A stretch of DNA of 64,000 bases, taken from the NCBI GenBank assembly GCA_023423695.1, contig JAFAFA010000149.1:36445-100444 (forward strand), read 5' to 3'. Within the stretch, counting starts at the first letter, position 1. Each line of letters begins with the position of its first letter. Below, piece by piece: positions 24,730 to 34,144 of this stretch. The position numbers and the translations under genes were made by a program. The notes beneath the pieces were generated by a model. That model saw only the letters and a list, made by a program, of their open reading frames with translations. It had not been told where the DNA came from and made no database searches. The stretch comes from Pseudomonadota bacterium (lineage in GTDB: Bacteria; Pseudomonadota; Alphaproteobacteria; Azospirillales; Azospirillaceae).

Positions 24730-26289
24730 TCAGGCCGCTCCGCTCAGGTGGAAATCGGGCTGCTCAAGCGTCGGCCGGGTCGGCATGGCGATGTGCTCGT
24801 CATAGATGGCGCGGTAGATGCGGTCGATGGCGACCTTATCGTAGGATTGGGCGACACGCCGGGCGATGGCCTGGGCACAGCGGTCGCGCCAGGGGCGGTC
24901 GAGCAGAAGCGCACGCAGCTCCCGCGCGGTGTCGAGCGGGCTCGCCAGCGGCGTCACCGCCCCGCCCGGCCCCAGCGGCGGAACCTCGTCCGGGCGACCC
25001 AGCAGCAGTTCGGAGCAGGACCCCACGTCGGTCGCCACCGTCGGCACGCCGGACGCGCCGGCCTCCAGGATCACCAGCGGCTGCGCCTCGCTGACGCTGG
25101 TCAGGGCGATGGCGTCGACCCGGCCCAGCCAGTCGGTCAGCTTGACCCGGCCGGCGAAGACCACCGTCTGCTCCAGCCCCAGATGCGCCACGATGCTGCG
25201 GCATTCCTCGACATAGCCGGGGTCCTCCTCCAGCGGTCCGAGGATCATCGCCTTCAGGTCGGGAATGTCCTCGCGCAGGATTGCGGCGGCGCGGATATAG
25301 GTCTTCACGTCCTTGATCGGTACGACGCGGCCGATCAGCGCGATGGTCGGCGGGCGCGGTTCCGGGTCGCGGCGGACCTGGGAATAGCCGACATAGTCGA
25401 TGCCGTTGGGGACGATCGTCAGCTTGGCCGGATCGGCGCCCTGGCGGCGCTGGAACTCCTGGTTTCCACCGTACAAGGTGATGATGCGGTCGCAGGCGTC
25501 GTAGCAGGCTTTGGAGTAGCTGGCGAAGGTGTCGAGCCACAGATCGCGCAGGTCGCGTTTCTTCCGGTCGAGCACCAGGGAGGTGTCGCCCCCCTCGAAC
25601 AACCATTCGGCCATCAGGATCTCGATGCGCCGCTCGTTGGTGTAGATGCCGTGTTCGGTCAGCAGCGCCGGCCGTCCGGTTTCCAGCCTCGCCCGTGCGG
25701 CGAACAGCCCGGCATAGCCGGTGGAGACGGCATGATAGACGGAGGCCTGCGGCATCGGCACCAGCAGCGTGGCGAACAGCCCGCTCATCAGCGCCCGGCT
25801 GCCCCAGAAATATTCGAGGAAGGAGGCGTCCGGCAGAGCGGCCCTGCACATGCGCACCACCATCTGGAAGGCGTCCTCGGAGTTCAGCAGCGCCCGCTTG
25901 CCGATCCGGCCGCGCCGCGGCGCCAGCAGCCGCAGCACCTCGGCCACCTCCGCCAGCCCGCCGCCCTGCTGCAGCCGGCCGAGCGGCTTTTCCAGATCGC
26001 CCAGCAGCCGGCCGGTGCCGGGCTGCCAGCGCCAGCCGGCGGGCGGGTCCTGGAGATAAACATGGGTCAGGCCGGTGACGTTGGGCGGCAGTTCATAGGC
26101 CAGCCGGCGCGCGCTGCGGTCGGCGACCAGCGCCACGACATGGAAGGTCAGGTCGGCATGGGAGCGGATCAGGTCATGAGTCCAGGTCGACACGCCGCCC
26201 GCGACATAGGGATAGGATCCCTCCATCAGCAGGCAGACATCGGCCTTGGGGGCGTGGGGTGCTTCCGGCAGAGGCGTGCTGCGGCTCAT
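24730..26289 (-). CDS. pelF: Pel polysaccharide glycosyltransferase PelF
   Basis: The 519-residue cytosolic GT4-family enzyme has the GT-B fold: an N-terminal MEGSYPYVAGGVSTWTHDLI donor-side loop (residues about 20-40) and a C-terminal nucleotide-sugar domain with IALIGRVVPIKDVKTYI and the E-x7-E motif EAQPLVILEAGASG. P. aeruginosa PelF (507 residues) uses UDP-sugars to polymerise Pel. The start at 26289 is chosen because its ATG overlaps the pelE stop and it places the donor loop near the N-terminus; the frame is open 54 bases further up. Confidence 0.95.
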   Translation of the reverse strand: MSRSTPLPEAPHAPKADVCLLMEGSYPYVAGGVSTWTHDLIRSHADLTFHVVALVADRSARRLAYELPPNVTGLTHVYLQDPPAGWRWQPGTGRLLGDLEKPLGRLQQGGGLAEVAEVLRLLAPRRGRIGKRALLNSEDAFQMVVRMCRAALPDASFLEYFWGSRALMSGLFATLLVPMPQASVYHAVSTGYAGLFAARARLETGRPALLTEHGIYTNERRIEILMAEWLFEGGDTSLVLDRKKRDLRDLWLDTFASYSKACYDACDRIITLYGGNQEFQRRQGADPAKLTIVPNGIDYVGYSQVRRDPEPRPPTIALIGRVVPIKDVKTYIRAAAILREDIPDLKAMILGPLEEDPGYVEECRSIVAHLGLEQTVVFAGRVKLTDWLGRVDAIALTSVSEAQPLVILEAGASGVPTVATDVGSCSELLLGRPDEVPPLGPGGAVTPLASPLDTARELRALLLDRPWRDRCAQAIARRVAQSYDKVAIDRIYRAIYDEHIAMPTRPTLEQPDFHLSGAA

Positions 26290-27422
26290 GCGGCAAGCTC
26301 CTTCGCGCCGGTCTCCGGGGATGCGGCCTCCGGTGGTGTCCATGGCGGATCGTCGCGCCAGAGGGCGAAGACGTCGCGCAGCGTGTCGGGAAGCGCGGCT
26401 TCGTCGCCCAGCAGATCGGGCCGGCGGCCGGGAAGCGCACGCAGCTCGGCGAAGCGGCTCAGCCGGAACAGGCTTTCGGCATACCAGTACAGGATGCGGC
26501 GGTCGGGCGTGCGGTCGACCAGCGGCTCCAGCCGCGCCGCCGCCTCCGCCGCCAGTCCGCAGCGCAGCAGCAGCCGGCCGAGGTCGAGGCGGATGCCGTC
26601 GTCGTCGGGGGCCAGCTCCAGGCTGCGGCGATAGCCCTCCAGCGCCTTCTCCCGGATTTCCGCCTCGCGGTTGGCATCCAGCAGGCCGCAGAAGGCGTAA
26701 TCGTCGAGATGGCGGGCGAGCGCGGCCAGGGCGTCCGGGTCCTCCGCCCGGTCACGCGCAGCATGGTCCAGCGCCAGCCAGCGCTCGTTGAACTCATGTT
26801 CCACCCGCGCGGTTGCTGTGGCGGCCTGGACGCGGACGGACGGGTCGGCGTCGGCGAGGCCGGCCTTCAGCGCAGGCGTGAAGGCGGGGCGGAAATGGCG
26901 GGCGACGAGCGCGATCACCGCCTGCTTCTGCTGCGGCGAACCGATCCACATCACGTCGGTGAAGGAATCGCCGGCTGCGAGATGAGCGTTCTCCCGCCCC
27001 GTCACGATCAGCTCGTACAGCTCGCGCGCCGGTCCGGTCTCGCTGTCGGGGAAGAGGGAGAGATACCAGTCCTGGAACCCGGTGGCATAGCGGCCGAACA
27101 GCACCAGCAATGCCGCGGTCGCCACGGTGCAGGCGGCCCCGACCGGCCCCAGCGGCACCATGGTGACCAGCAGAAGCCCGGCCAGCCGCAGGTCGCGCCC
27201 GCGCCGCGCCAGACCGCGCACCCACAGCCCGACCAGACCGCAGAGCGCCAGATGCAGCGCCGAGCCGAGCGGCAGGGCATAGGGAAGCTCCGACACGGCA
27301 AATGCCGCCACCGCAGCATCGAGCAGACCTGCGGCCGGCGCCACCAGCAGCAGCGCGCCCACCCCGGTGGACGGCCGGTCGCCGGGAAGGATATCGGAAG
27401 CGGCGGAGGACGGGACGCTCAT
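26286..27422 (-). CDS. pelE: Pel biosynthesis inner-membrane TPR protein PelE
   Basis: The 378-residue protein has two or three hydrophobic segments near the N-terminus (about residues 20-110) and then a helical, TPR-like soluble region (for example ALEGYRRSLELAPDDDGIRL near residue 280). In P. aeruginosa PelE (329 residues) links PelD to PelG in the inner-membrane complex. The match rests on position between pelD and pelF and on topology more than on a diagnostic motif. ATGA overlaps join it to both neighbours. Confidence 0.85.
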   Translation of the reverse strand: MSVPSSAASDILPGDRPSTGVGALLLVAPAAGLLDAAVAAFAVSELPYALPLGSALHLALCGLVGLWVRGLARRGRDLRLAGLLLVTMVPLGPVGAACTVATAALLVLFGRYATGFQDWYLSLFPDSETGPARELYELIVTGRENAHLAAGDSFTDVMWIGSPQQKQAVIALVARHFRPAFTPALKAGLADADPSVRVQAATATARVEHEFNERWLALDHAARDRAEDPDALAALARHLDDYAFCGLLDANREAEIREKALEGYRRSLELAPDDDGIRLDLGRLLLRCGLAAEAAARLEPLVDRTPDRRILYWYAESLFRLSRFAELRALPGRRPDLLGDEAALPDTLRDVFALWRDDPPWTPPEAASPETGAKELAA

Positions 27423-28843
27423 CTGACCGCCTGCCCGCCCACCCGTCCATCCGCGGGAGCTTCGATCCGCCGGGTGGTGAAGCCGATGGTGATGTCGGCC
27501 AGTGCCGCGGGAAGCGCCTGCCGGACGGCCCGTTCAAGCTTCGCCTCGACCAGCCGGGCGCCGTCCAGCGGCGTGCCGGCAAGCACGACGCCGAAGGACG
27601 TCCCCTGATGGCCGAAGTCGCAGGCGAGGTCGGTGTCGCGCAGGCTGCCGCGCACCGCCTCGCCGATGGCGGCGGCAAGCTCCGCCCGCTGGCCCACCGA
27701 CAGCCGGGCGATGCCGGTCGGGCGGATGGTGATGGCCGTCGTCTCGAACCCCATGCGGCGGCCGAGCAGGGCCAGGAATTCCGCCTGACGGCCGATGTAG
27801 CTGGAGGAATAGAGCGCGTCGTCGGTGAACACCCGCTGTTCGTTGGCGGCGCGGTACTGGCGCGCCTTGGCCAGCGCGGTGCCGATCCATTCGCACAGGA
27901 TGCGGAAATTCTCGACCGTGTTGACGCTGAGATCGGTGAAGCCCAGGCTTTCGATCTTCACCATGCCGATCACCTCGCCGGTGTCGCTGCTGACCAGCGG
28001 GCCGGCCAGTACGCCTTCGCCGGCCAGGATGCGCTCGTCCTCGGCACGGTTGACGCAGACCTGGCGCTGGCGGGCGATCACCTGCTGGAAAAGGGCGGTG
28101 CCGCTGTCGAACCAGCGGGCATAGGTGTCGTTGTCGTCGTCCCAGCCCTCGTTCGTCACCGATTCCAGCACGTCGTTGTTCAGCAGGAACAGCGAGAACT
28201 TCTCCGGCTTCATGACGGTGCGCACGAGGTCGGCGACGCCGAGCATCACCTCCCCCTCATCCAGCCGGTCGATGGACTTGGCCGCCTGATAGAGGGTGAA
28301 GACGGTGCGCAACTGGCCGGCGACGCGGGTTTCCAGGCTCTCCTTCACCGATTTCAAGGCGCGATAGGACCGGGCGATGGCCTCCGCCTCCTGCCGGGCG
28401 GTGGCAAGGCCGGCACGAAGCTCCTCCCGCTCGCGCAGCTGGCGCATGCGCAGCTCGCCGAACAGCACGGCGGCGACCAGCCACAGGATCGGTTCGCGCG
28501 TCAGGGTGAAGAGATGGTCGTACAGGTCCTGGCTGATGCCGGCGTCCGGCACATTGCCCAGCCGCAGCGCCACCGACGCCGCCAGCGCCGCCAGCACGCC
28601 TTCGTTGGTGCCGTACTGGATCGCCAGCAGCAGGACCGGGATCCAGAAGGGATGCGGCTGCACCCCCTCGAACCGCAGCCCGGAGCCGAGCCAGACATCG
28701 AGCCCCAGCGCCACGCCGAAGAACAGCGCAAGCTCCAGCAGTGCCACCGGGCGCAGGCCGAACCAGCGGCGGCGGGAGGCGCCGTCGGCGGTGGTCGGAT
28801 CCGCAGTGGCGGCCGCAGTGGCGGCGGGGGGCTGGCTGCTCAT
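27419..28843 (-). CDS. pelD: Pel biosynthesis c-di-GMP receptor PelD
   Basis: The 474-residue protein has four predicted membrane helices (about residues 33-130), a coiled linker, a GAF domain (about 190-330) and a degenerate GGDEF domain (about 340-460) without an active-site motif. The inhibitory-site RxxD is kept as RDTD (Arg402-Asp405), the key c-di-GMP contact in P. aeruginosa PelD. It should switch on Pel synthesis when c-di-GMP is bound. The reading frame remains open for about 590 bases upstream through pelC in another frame; the start at 28843, giving MSSQPPAA before the first helix, matches the usual length (455 in P. aeruginosa). Confidence 0.95.
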   Translation of the reverse strand: MSSQPPAATAAATADPTTADGASRRRWFGLRPVALLELALFFGVALGLDVWLGSGLRFEGVQPHPFWIPVLLLAIQYGTNEGVLAALAASVALRLGNVPDAGISQDLYDHLFTLTREPILWLVAAVLFGELRMRQLREREELRAGLATARQEAEAIARSYRALKSVKESLETRVAGQLRTVFTLYQAAKSIDRLDEGEVMLGVADLVRTVMKPEKFSLFLLNNDVLESVTNEGWDDDNDTYARWFDSGTALFQQVIARQRQVCVNRAEDERILAGEGVLAGPLVSSDTGEVIGMVKIESLGFTDLSVNTVENFRILCEWIGTALAKARQYRAANEQRVFTDDALYSSSYIGRQAEFLALLGRRMGFETTAITIRPTGIARLSVGQRAELAAAIGEAVRGSLRDTDLACDFGHQGTSFGVVLAGTPLDGARLVEAKLERAVRQALPAALADITIGFTTRRIEAPADGRVGGQAVR

Positions 28844-28857
28844 CGTCGGACCGAACC

Positions 28858-29496
28858 TCAGGGAGTGGCGGCGACGGCCGGCCGCAGGCTGTCGATCATC
28901 CGCGTCACCACGCGCTGGGCGACGTTGTTGACGCTGTCGCGGCTGAAATAGCCGCGCCCGGCCTCCGACTGGCTGGAGGTCCACAGAACGGCGCCGTCGG
29001 AGACGCGGACCAGCCGGGCGTTCAGCCCGACCACCGGCTCCTCGCGCAGGCCATGCTGGTAGCCGTATTCCGACACGCTGCCGGCCAGCACCGCATCCAC
29101 CGCCAGCGCCCGGCCGGCGGCCTGCGCGTCGAGCGGGGCATCGGCCGGGGCCTCGGGCGCGGTGGCGGCGTCGGAGGACTTCTGGGCCGCAAGGCGGCTG
29201 CGGACGCGGCCAGCCTCCACCGTGCGGACGTTGCCCACGCCGTACAGCTCGGTGGAGACGAGATCGGCGGCGATCTGGCCGGCGTTGGGGTGGTTGGTCA
29301 GGTTCTCGAACGGCAGAACGGCGACGGTGGCGCCGGCCGGCAGCGCGGCACCCGGCTGGACGAAGTCGCGGCTGTTGATCCGCCCGACACTGCAGCCCGC
29401 CAGCAGCAGCCCGGCCAGCAGCAGCGCGCCGCAAGCCTGCATTCCCTTGCTTTTCGTCCCCATACCCGTCGGCCCCATCGCGTCACGCATCCCCAT
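28858..29496 (-). CDS. pelC: Pel outer-membrane lipoprotein PelC
   Basis: The 212-residue protein has a lipoprotein signal ending in LLLAGC (lipidated Cys35) and the PelC-like fold region ATVAVLPFENLTNHPNAGQIAADLVSTEL. P. aeruginosa PelC (172 residues) forms a dodecameric electronegative ring on the periplasmic side of the outer membrane and guides the cationic polymer to PelB. This version carries an insertion rich in Ala, Pro and Asp around residues 105-125. The start at 29496 has GGAAGGG upstream; a later Met (29442) directly before the hydrophobic stretch is possible but its ribosome site is too close. Confidence 0.88.
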   Translation of the reverse strand: MGMRDAMGPTGMGTKSKGMQACGALLLAGLLLAGCSVGRINSRDFVQPGAALPAGATVAVLPFENLTNHPNAGQIAADLVSTELYGVGNVRTVEAGRVRSRLAAQKSSDAATAPEAPADAPLDAQAAGRALAVDAVLAGSVSEYGYQHGLREEPVVGLNARLVRVSDGAVLWTSSQSEAGRGYFSRDSVNNVAQRVVTRMIDSLRPAVAATP

Positions 29497-29540
29497 TCCG
29501 CTGTTTCCCTTCCTTTAACCATGAAGACGTTGACACACCG

Positions 29541-31148
29541 TCAATAACGCCAGACCAGAGTGACGCCTGCGCTGTTCACCGCGCTGGCCGTGCCGCGGGC
29601 GGTGGAGCGGGCATGGGCGGCGCGAATCCCCAGTTCAAGCCCGTCCGCCGGCTCCCAACCCAGGGAAACCGCGCCCTGCGGGCCGCTGCGCCCCCGCCGG
29701 TCGTAGGCGTAGCCGAGCTGCGCGGCGTAGCGGACATAATCGGTGACATAGTCCTCGACATTGACTTGGAGCGCGTGAACCTCGCGCGTCGTCGCCGGCA
29801 GCGGGACATAGGTCTGTCCGTCCGCGTTCTGCCGTTCCTCGCGCTTGCCGACATACTCTGCGTCCAGCACATAGGCGACACTGGCGAGCGGCCCGGCCGT
29901 GTTCAGGGTGTAGCGCAAGGAGCCTTCCACCGTGGCGCTGCGCGCCAGATCGGCGGCCCCGGCCAGCCCATAGCGGTTGTAGCCGGCGCCGAGCGACAGC
30001 GACCAGCGCTCCGACAGCCTTTCCTCATGCTGCAGGAACAGGCGGTCGCGCCGGCCGCCACCGACAATGCCCTCCAGGAAGGCGAAGTTGGGCTCGCTCC
30101 AGGCGAAGCCGGCGCCGGTCTCCGACTCCTCGTCGCGCCAAGCATGGGTGTAGCCGGCGCCCAACGTCTGCGGAGCGGCGTAGACGGACAGGGTGGAGCG
30201 CTGCAGTTCCGGCCAGTCATGGACCAGCGCCGCCTCCAGCCGCGACCGCGCGCCGTGGAAGGGCTCCAGCCGGCCGTCGGCGCGCTGGGCGGCGTCGACA
30301 TCCACCTCGCGCCGCTCCAACGCCCAGATCAGGCTGGTGGAGCGGCCAAGCTCCTGCACGCCGCCGAGCCGCGCGATGCGCTGCATGTCGGCGTTGCGCA
30401 CCTGCTGCCAATCGAGATCGAGGCGCACACGGTCGGCATTCGCGTGCAGAAGCAGCGCCTTGCCCTGGACCAGCGACGGTTCGTCGGGCGTCAGCTCCAG
30501 CGCGCTGTCATAAGCCATGACCGCTTCGCGCCAGCGGCCGAGCCGGTCCTCCGCCTGGGCCAGCAGGGCGGTGGACTGGGCGTCCCGCGGGTCCTGGGCC
30601 AGCAGGTCGCGCAGCAGCGCCCGCGCCGGCCGGACGTCACCGCCCTCCATCATCGCCAGCGCGCGGAAATAGTCGATGCGGCGCCGGGCCGCCCGGTCGG
30701 CCGCCGCGGCCTGCGGCGTCGGGCGCGCGGCGGGGGCGCGGGCCAACGCGACGGTGACGCCCCTGGGGTCCGCCGCAATGTCGGCCGTGACGTCGGCGGC
30801 GAGGACCAGGACGACGCTGTCATAGCCGTAGAGGATGTTGTCGATCCAGGACTCCAGGCGCTCCGGCACGCGGTCGAGTGCGACCTCGCCGAGCGGCCGG
30901 CTGAAGCGCAGGACGATCTCGCGGCCGTTGCGCTCCACCTCGGTCGCGACCGGAGCGGGCCAGCCCAGGGTGAAGCGGGCAGTGCGATCCTCCCGCACGG
31001 TCTCGAGACGGGCGGAAGACGGTGCCGGCTGGGCGTGGATGGGGGTGGCGGCGAGGAGGAGCGCGAGGGGGAGCGTCAGGAATCCCCTCCCCGCTCTGGG
31101 AGGAGAGGGGATAGAGCGCAGGAATTGATCACGGAAGAGCCAGGACAC
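29541..31148 (-). CDS. pelB: Pel outer-membrane export barrel (C-terminal part of PelB as a separate protein)
   Basis: This 535-residue protein starts with GTG at 31148, eight bases after a GGAGG ribosome site lying inside the end of the upstream TPR gene (20-base overlap). It has a signal peptide ending near PIHA/QPA (residue 39), an AMIN-like beta domain (about 50-125), a short TPR region (about 150-235) and a long beta-strand-rich region to the C-terminus, which ends in LVWRY as outer-membrane barrels do. In P. aeruginosa a single 1193-residue PelB carries TPRs and barrel together; here the two functions are on separate polypeptides. The signal-peptide region contains a G/C-rich repeat. 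Confidence 0.82.
   Translation of the reverse strand: MSWLFRDQFLRSIPSPPRAGRGFLTLPLALLLAATPIHAQPAPSSARLETVREDRTARFTLGWPAPVATEVERNGREIVLRFSRPLGEVALDRVPERLESWIDNILYGYDSVVLVLAADVTADIAADPRGVTVALARAPAARPTPQAAAADRAARRRIDYFRALAMMEGGDVRPARALLRDLLAQDPRDAQSTALLAQAEDRLGRWREAVMAYDSALELTPDEPSLVQGKALLLHANADRVRLDLDWQQVRNADMQRIARLGGVQELGRSTSLIWALERREVDVDAAQRADGRLEPFHGARSRLEAALVHDWPELQRSTLSVYAAPQTLGAGYTHAWRDEESETGAGFAWSEPNFAFLEGIVGGGRRDRLFLQHEERLSERWSLSLGAGYNRYGLAGAADLARSATVEGSLRYTLNTAGPLASVAYVLDAEYVGKREERQNADGQTYVPLPATTREVHALQVNVEDYVTDYVRYAAQLGYAYDRRGRSGPQGAVSLGWEPADGLELGIRAAHARSTARGTASAVNSAGVTLVWRY
31084..31110 (-). repeat. G/C-rich palindromic element inside the barrel gene
   Basis: Arms CCCCTCCCC (31084-31092) and GGAGAGGGG (31102-31110) form an inverted repeat with one mismatch. 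It has the same C-run/G-run character as the intergenic repeats near 39.8, 41.2 and 45.6 kb. Here it is read in frame, encoding roughly IPSPPRAGRGF of the signal-peptide n-region. Confidence 0.6.
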
Positions 31149-34137
31149 GGCGGGCCTCCGGCAGTCGTCCGTTTTCGATCAGCATCGATGCATAGTCCGC
31201 CTTCAGCTGCCGGTCGCCGGGGCGGCGCTTGCGCAGGGATTCGAACAGGGTGACGGCGTCGTCGACCTTGCCCAGCCGGTTCAGCAGGTTGGCCTCCGTC
31301 TGGACCGCCGCGTCGCCCCGGCCGCCACGGGCACGGAGCTGGGTCAGCGCGGTGCGGTAGAAAGGTGCGGCGGCGGCAGGGCGCTTCAGGGCGGTCAGCG
31401 CCTCGCCCAGGAAGTAATGCGCCTCGTAATCGTCGGGACCGCGCGCGGTGTAGCGGCGCAGCAGGCGCTCGGCGTCGGCGAGGCGGTTCTCGTCATAGGC
31501 CAGCATGCCCAGCTGGCGCAGCGCGTCGGGATCCTCCGGCTTCTGCGCCAGCAGCGCCGTCCAGGCTTCCCCGGCGGCGGTGCGCTGGCCTGTCTGTTCG
31601 GCGAGGCGGGCATAGCGGCGCAGGTGGTCGGGCGCCGTCTCCTCGCGCAGGGCGGCGCGCAGGGCAACCGCCAGCTCCTTGCCCTTGCCGGCCGATGCCA
31701 GCGCCTCGATGTAGGGGGATTTGAGCGCCGGCTGGACCGGCGGGCCGGCTTGCGTCGCGAGGCCGGCGCTGACGCGGTTGCCGCCGCCGAGTTCGGCCAG
31801 GCGGCCGTACCATGCCGCCTGCTCCGCCGGGTCGGCCGCAGCCTTGGCCCGCGCTTCCAGCCAGTCCAGCGCAGCCGGCGGCGGGCGTGGGCCCCAGAGA
31901 TAGGCCAGCTGCCTGAAATCTTCGCTCTGCGGCCCCTGCCCCGCGGCCAGCCGCTGCAACGCCTGCGTCGCGCCCGCCTTGTCGCCCAGCGCCAGCAGGG
32001 CGGAGGCCGGTTCGCGCCGCCGCTCCACCGGCAGGCGATCGTCGCTGGCGCGGGCCAGCAGGTAACGGCGCAGGTCGGCCTTGCGGCCCAGCCTTTCCAG
32101 CGTGCCGCGGTAGAGCGAATCCTCCGCCTCGGCCAGCGGCGCGGCGGCGGCCTGCCGTTGCAGCAGGGCGGCAAGATCGGGCAGCGCGTCCGCCTTGCCG
32201 GCGGCATCTGCGTAAGTGGCCAGCCAGTCGCCGCCCAGCCGTTCCGCCCGCGCCCGCAGCAGCGGCAGCGCGGCACGGTAAGCCTTGTGGTCGAGCAGCA
32301 GATAGGCGATGCCCTGCTCCTCCGCGTCGGTCAGGCCGCCCTTCGCCAGCTTGGCGGTCAGGTGGCGGGCCAGCTCCTCCGACCGGCCGGCGCCGTCGAG
32401 CGCCGCGATGTAGGCGGCCTCCACCTCCGCACCGCCCCGGTCGAGCAGCGGGGCCAGCAGCGGCAGCGCCTCCGCCGGTTTGCCGGTCGCGGTCAGGGCG
32501 ATGGCGACGGCCAGGCGGCTGCGCGGCGAAGGATCAAGCGCAAAGGCGCGCTGCGCGGCGGCCAGCGCAAGAGGGGCGGCACGCCGGTCGGTGACGGCCC
32601 GTTCGGCGGCGCTGCCGGCGATGTCCTGCAACAGCGCAGCGGGCAGCACCGGACGGGCGGCCAGCCAATCGGCAACGGCGGCGGGATCGCCGGCCTTGGC
32701 TGCCAGCCTCGCCCAGCCCTGCTCGGCCGCCGGAGAGGGCTTCGCCTGCCGGCGTGCGACGAACCGGTCCAGACCGGCGGACGCGCGGTCCAGATCCATG
32801 AACAGGGCCGCAAGCTCCTCCAACTGGTCGTCGGGCAACTGGTCGTCGGGGAGAGAGTCCGACAGCGCCAGACGGTCGAAGGCGGCCGACGCGGCGGCGC
32901 GGCGGCCGGCGCGGTCGAGAATACGGATGGCGGCCAGCCGGTCGCCGAGGGTCAGCGTGCTCCCGGCCAGACCGCGCTCCGCCCAGCGCGCGGCGGCATC
33001 GGCGTCGCCGCGGCCGAGCGCGATGTTGGCCGCCAGAACCGGGTAATCGGCAAGGAACCCCTCGCCCAGTTCGCGATGCAGGCGGTCGAGAAACGGCCGG
33101 TCGCCGCCGCGCAGCGCCGTCTCCGCCAACCCGGCCAGCACCCAATCGGGCGCCAGACGCAGATCGCGCCGCTCGGCGGCGCGGAGCGCCTCCTGCGCCT
33201 GCCCGGCATTCATCTCCAGTGCCAGCAGCCTGCCAAACTGGGCATCCTCCACCGGGCCGGACAGCGCCGACAGGCGGGCCCGCGCCTCCTGCCGGCGGTC
33301 GGCGGCGATCAGCAGGTCGATGTAGGTCAGTTCCAGCGCAAGCACCGGCTTCCGGCCGGTCACCTGCGACGGGACTACCTGCGGTTCAAGCAGCCGCAGG
33401 CCCAGGTCCGGGCGGGATCCCGCCGCCAGCTGGCTCGCCAGACCGATCATGTCGGCGACCGTCGGCTGCTCGCCGAGCCAGCGCCGGGCACGGCCGAAGG
33501 CATCCTCCGCCCGGCCGAGGTCGATCAGCAGGCTCATCAGCAATTCGCGGCTGTCGGCGCCGATGTTGCCCTGCGCGCGGTCGTCGGCGCGCAGAAGCCG
33601 CTCCACCGCGCCGGCATGGTCGCCGCGCGCCGCCAGCAGGGCGGCCAACTCCTGCTGGGCCTCGACATCGTCAGGCGCAAGCGCGCAGTAGCGGGCCAGC
33701 GCGTCGGCCTTCAGCGCCATCCGGTTGCGGAACCCGGCGGCATAGGCCAGTTCGCGGTAGAGGTCGGCGCTGTGCCGCAGCTCCGCCAGGACCGTCAGGT
33801 TCTCGAGGTAATCCCCCGGCCGCTGAGCATCCTGGTAGAGGCGGTTCAGCAGTTCGCGCGCCTCGATGGAAGCCGGTTCGGCGGCGACGAACTCTTCGGT
33901 CAACGCGATGGCGCGCTCCACGTCGCCCTGGGCCAGCGACAGGCGGGTCAGCGGCATCACCGTGGCGCCGCCGCGGTCGCCGGCGGCATAGCGCTCCTCG
34001 TAGACGGCGCGGGCGCTGTCGTAATCGCGGTCGCGGAATTTCTGCAGGGCAAGCTCGCCGCCGCGCGGAATCAGCAGCAGGCTGGCGCCGATGCCCGCGA
34101 GCAGCACCAGCAGGACGACCAGGATGTTCGCACGCAT
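31129..34137 (-). CDS. pelB: Pel export TPR scaffold (N-terminal part of PelB as a separate protein)
   Basis: The 1002-residue protein begins MRANILVVLLVLLAGIGASL, a membrane anchor, and the rest is a nearly continuous array of TPR-like helical repeats (for example YDSARAVYEERYAAGDRGG, GKPAEALPLLAPLL, PDALRQLGMLAYDENRLADA). P. aeruginosa PelB has 19 TPRs that bind PelA in the periplasm. The present protein ends at the point where the barrel would begin and overlaps the barrel gene by 20 bases. The ATG at 34137 is preferred over one at 34158 because it places the membrane anchor at the N-terminus and avoids overlap with pelA. Confidence 0.85.
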   Translation of the reverse strand: MRANILVVLLVLLAGIGASLLLIPRGGELALQKFRDRDYDSARAVYEERYAAGDRGGATVMPLTRLSLAQGDVERAIALTEEFVAAEPASIEARELLNRLYQDAQRPGDYLENLTVLAELRHSADLYRELAYAAGFRNRMALKADALARYCALAPDDVEAQQELAALLAARGDHAGAVERLLRADDRAQGNIGADSRELLMSLLIDLGRAEDAFGRARRWLGEQPTVADMIGLASQLAAGSRPDLGLRLLEPQVVPSQVTGRKPVLALELTYIDLLIAADRRQEARARLSALSGPVEDAQFGRLLALEMNAGQAQEALRAAERRDLRLAPDWVLAGLAETALRGGDRPFLDRLHRELGEGFLADYPVLAANIALGRGDADAAARWAERGLAGSTLTLGDRLAAIRILDRAGRRAAASAAFDRLALSDSLPDDQLPDDQLEELAALFMDLDRASAGLDRFVARRQAKPSPAAEQGWARLAAKAGDPAAVADWLAARPVLPAALLQDIAGSAAERAVTDRRAAPLALAAAQRAFALDPSPRSRLAVAIALTATGKPAEALPLLAPLLDRGGAEVEAAYIAALDGAGRSEELARHLTAKLAKGGLTDAEEQGIAYLLLDHKAYRAALPLLRARAERLGGDWLATYADAAGKADALPDLAALLQRQAAAAPLAEAEDSLYRGTLERLGRKADLRRYLLARASDDRLPVERRREPASALLALGDKAGATQALQRLAAGQGPQSEDFRQLAYLWGPRPPPAALDWLEARAKAAADPAEQAAWYGRLAELGGGNRVSAGLATQAGPPVQPALKSPYIEALASAGKGKELAVALRAALREETAPDHLRRYARLAEQTGQRTAAGEAWTALLAQKPEDPDALRQLGMLAYDENRLADAERLLRRYTARGPDDYEAHYFLGEALTALKRPAAAAPFYRTALTQLRARGGRGDAAVQTEANLLNRLGKVDDAVTLFESLRKRRPGDRQLKADYASMLIENGRLPEARRVLALP

Positions 34138-34144
34138 CGCCGCC

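Noticed and set aside
27419..29434. 671-residue frame that would extend PelD upstream
   Set aside because: The extension reads pelC in the wrong frame; MSSQPPAA at 28843 gives the normal PelD length and topology.
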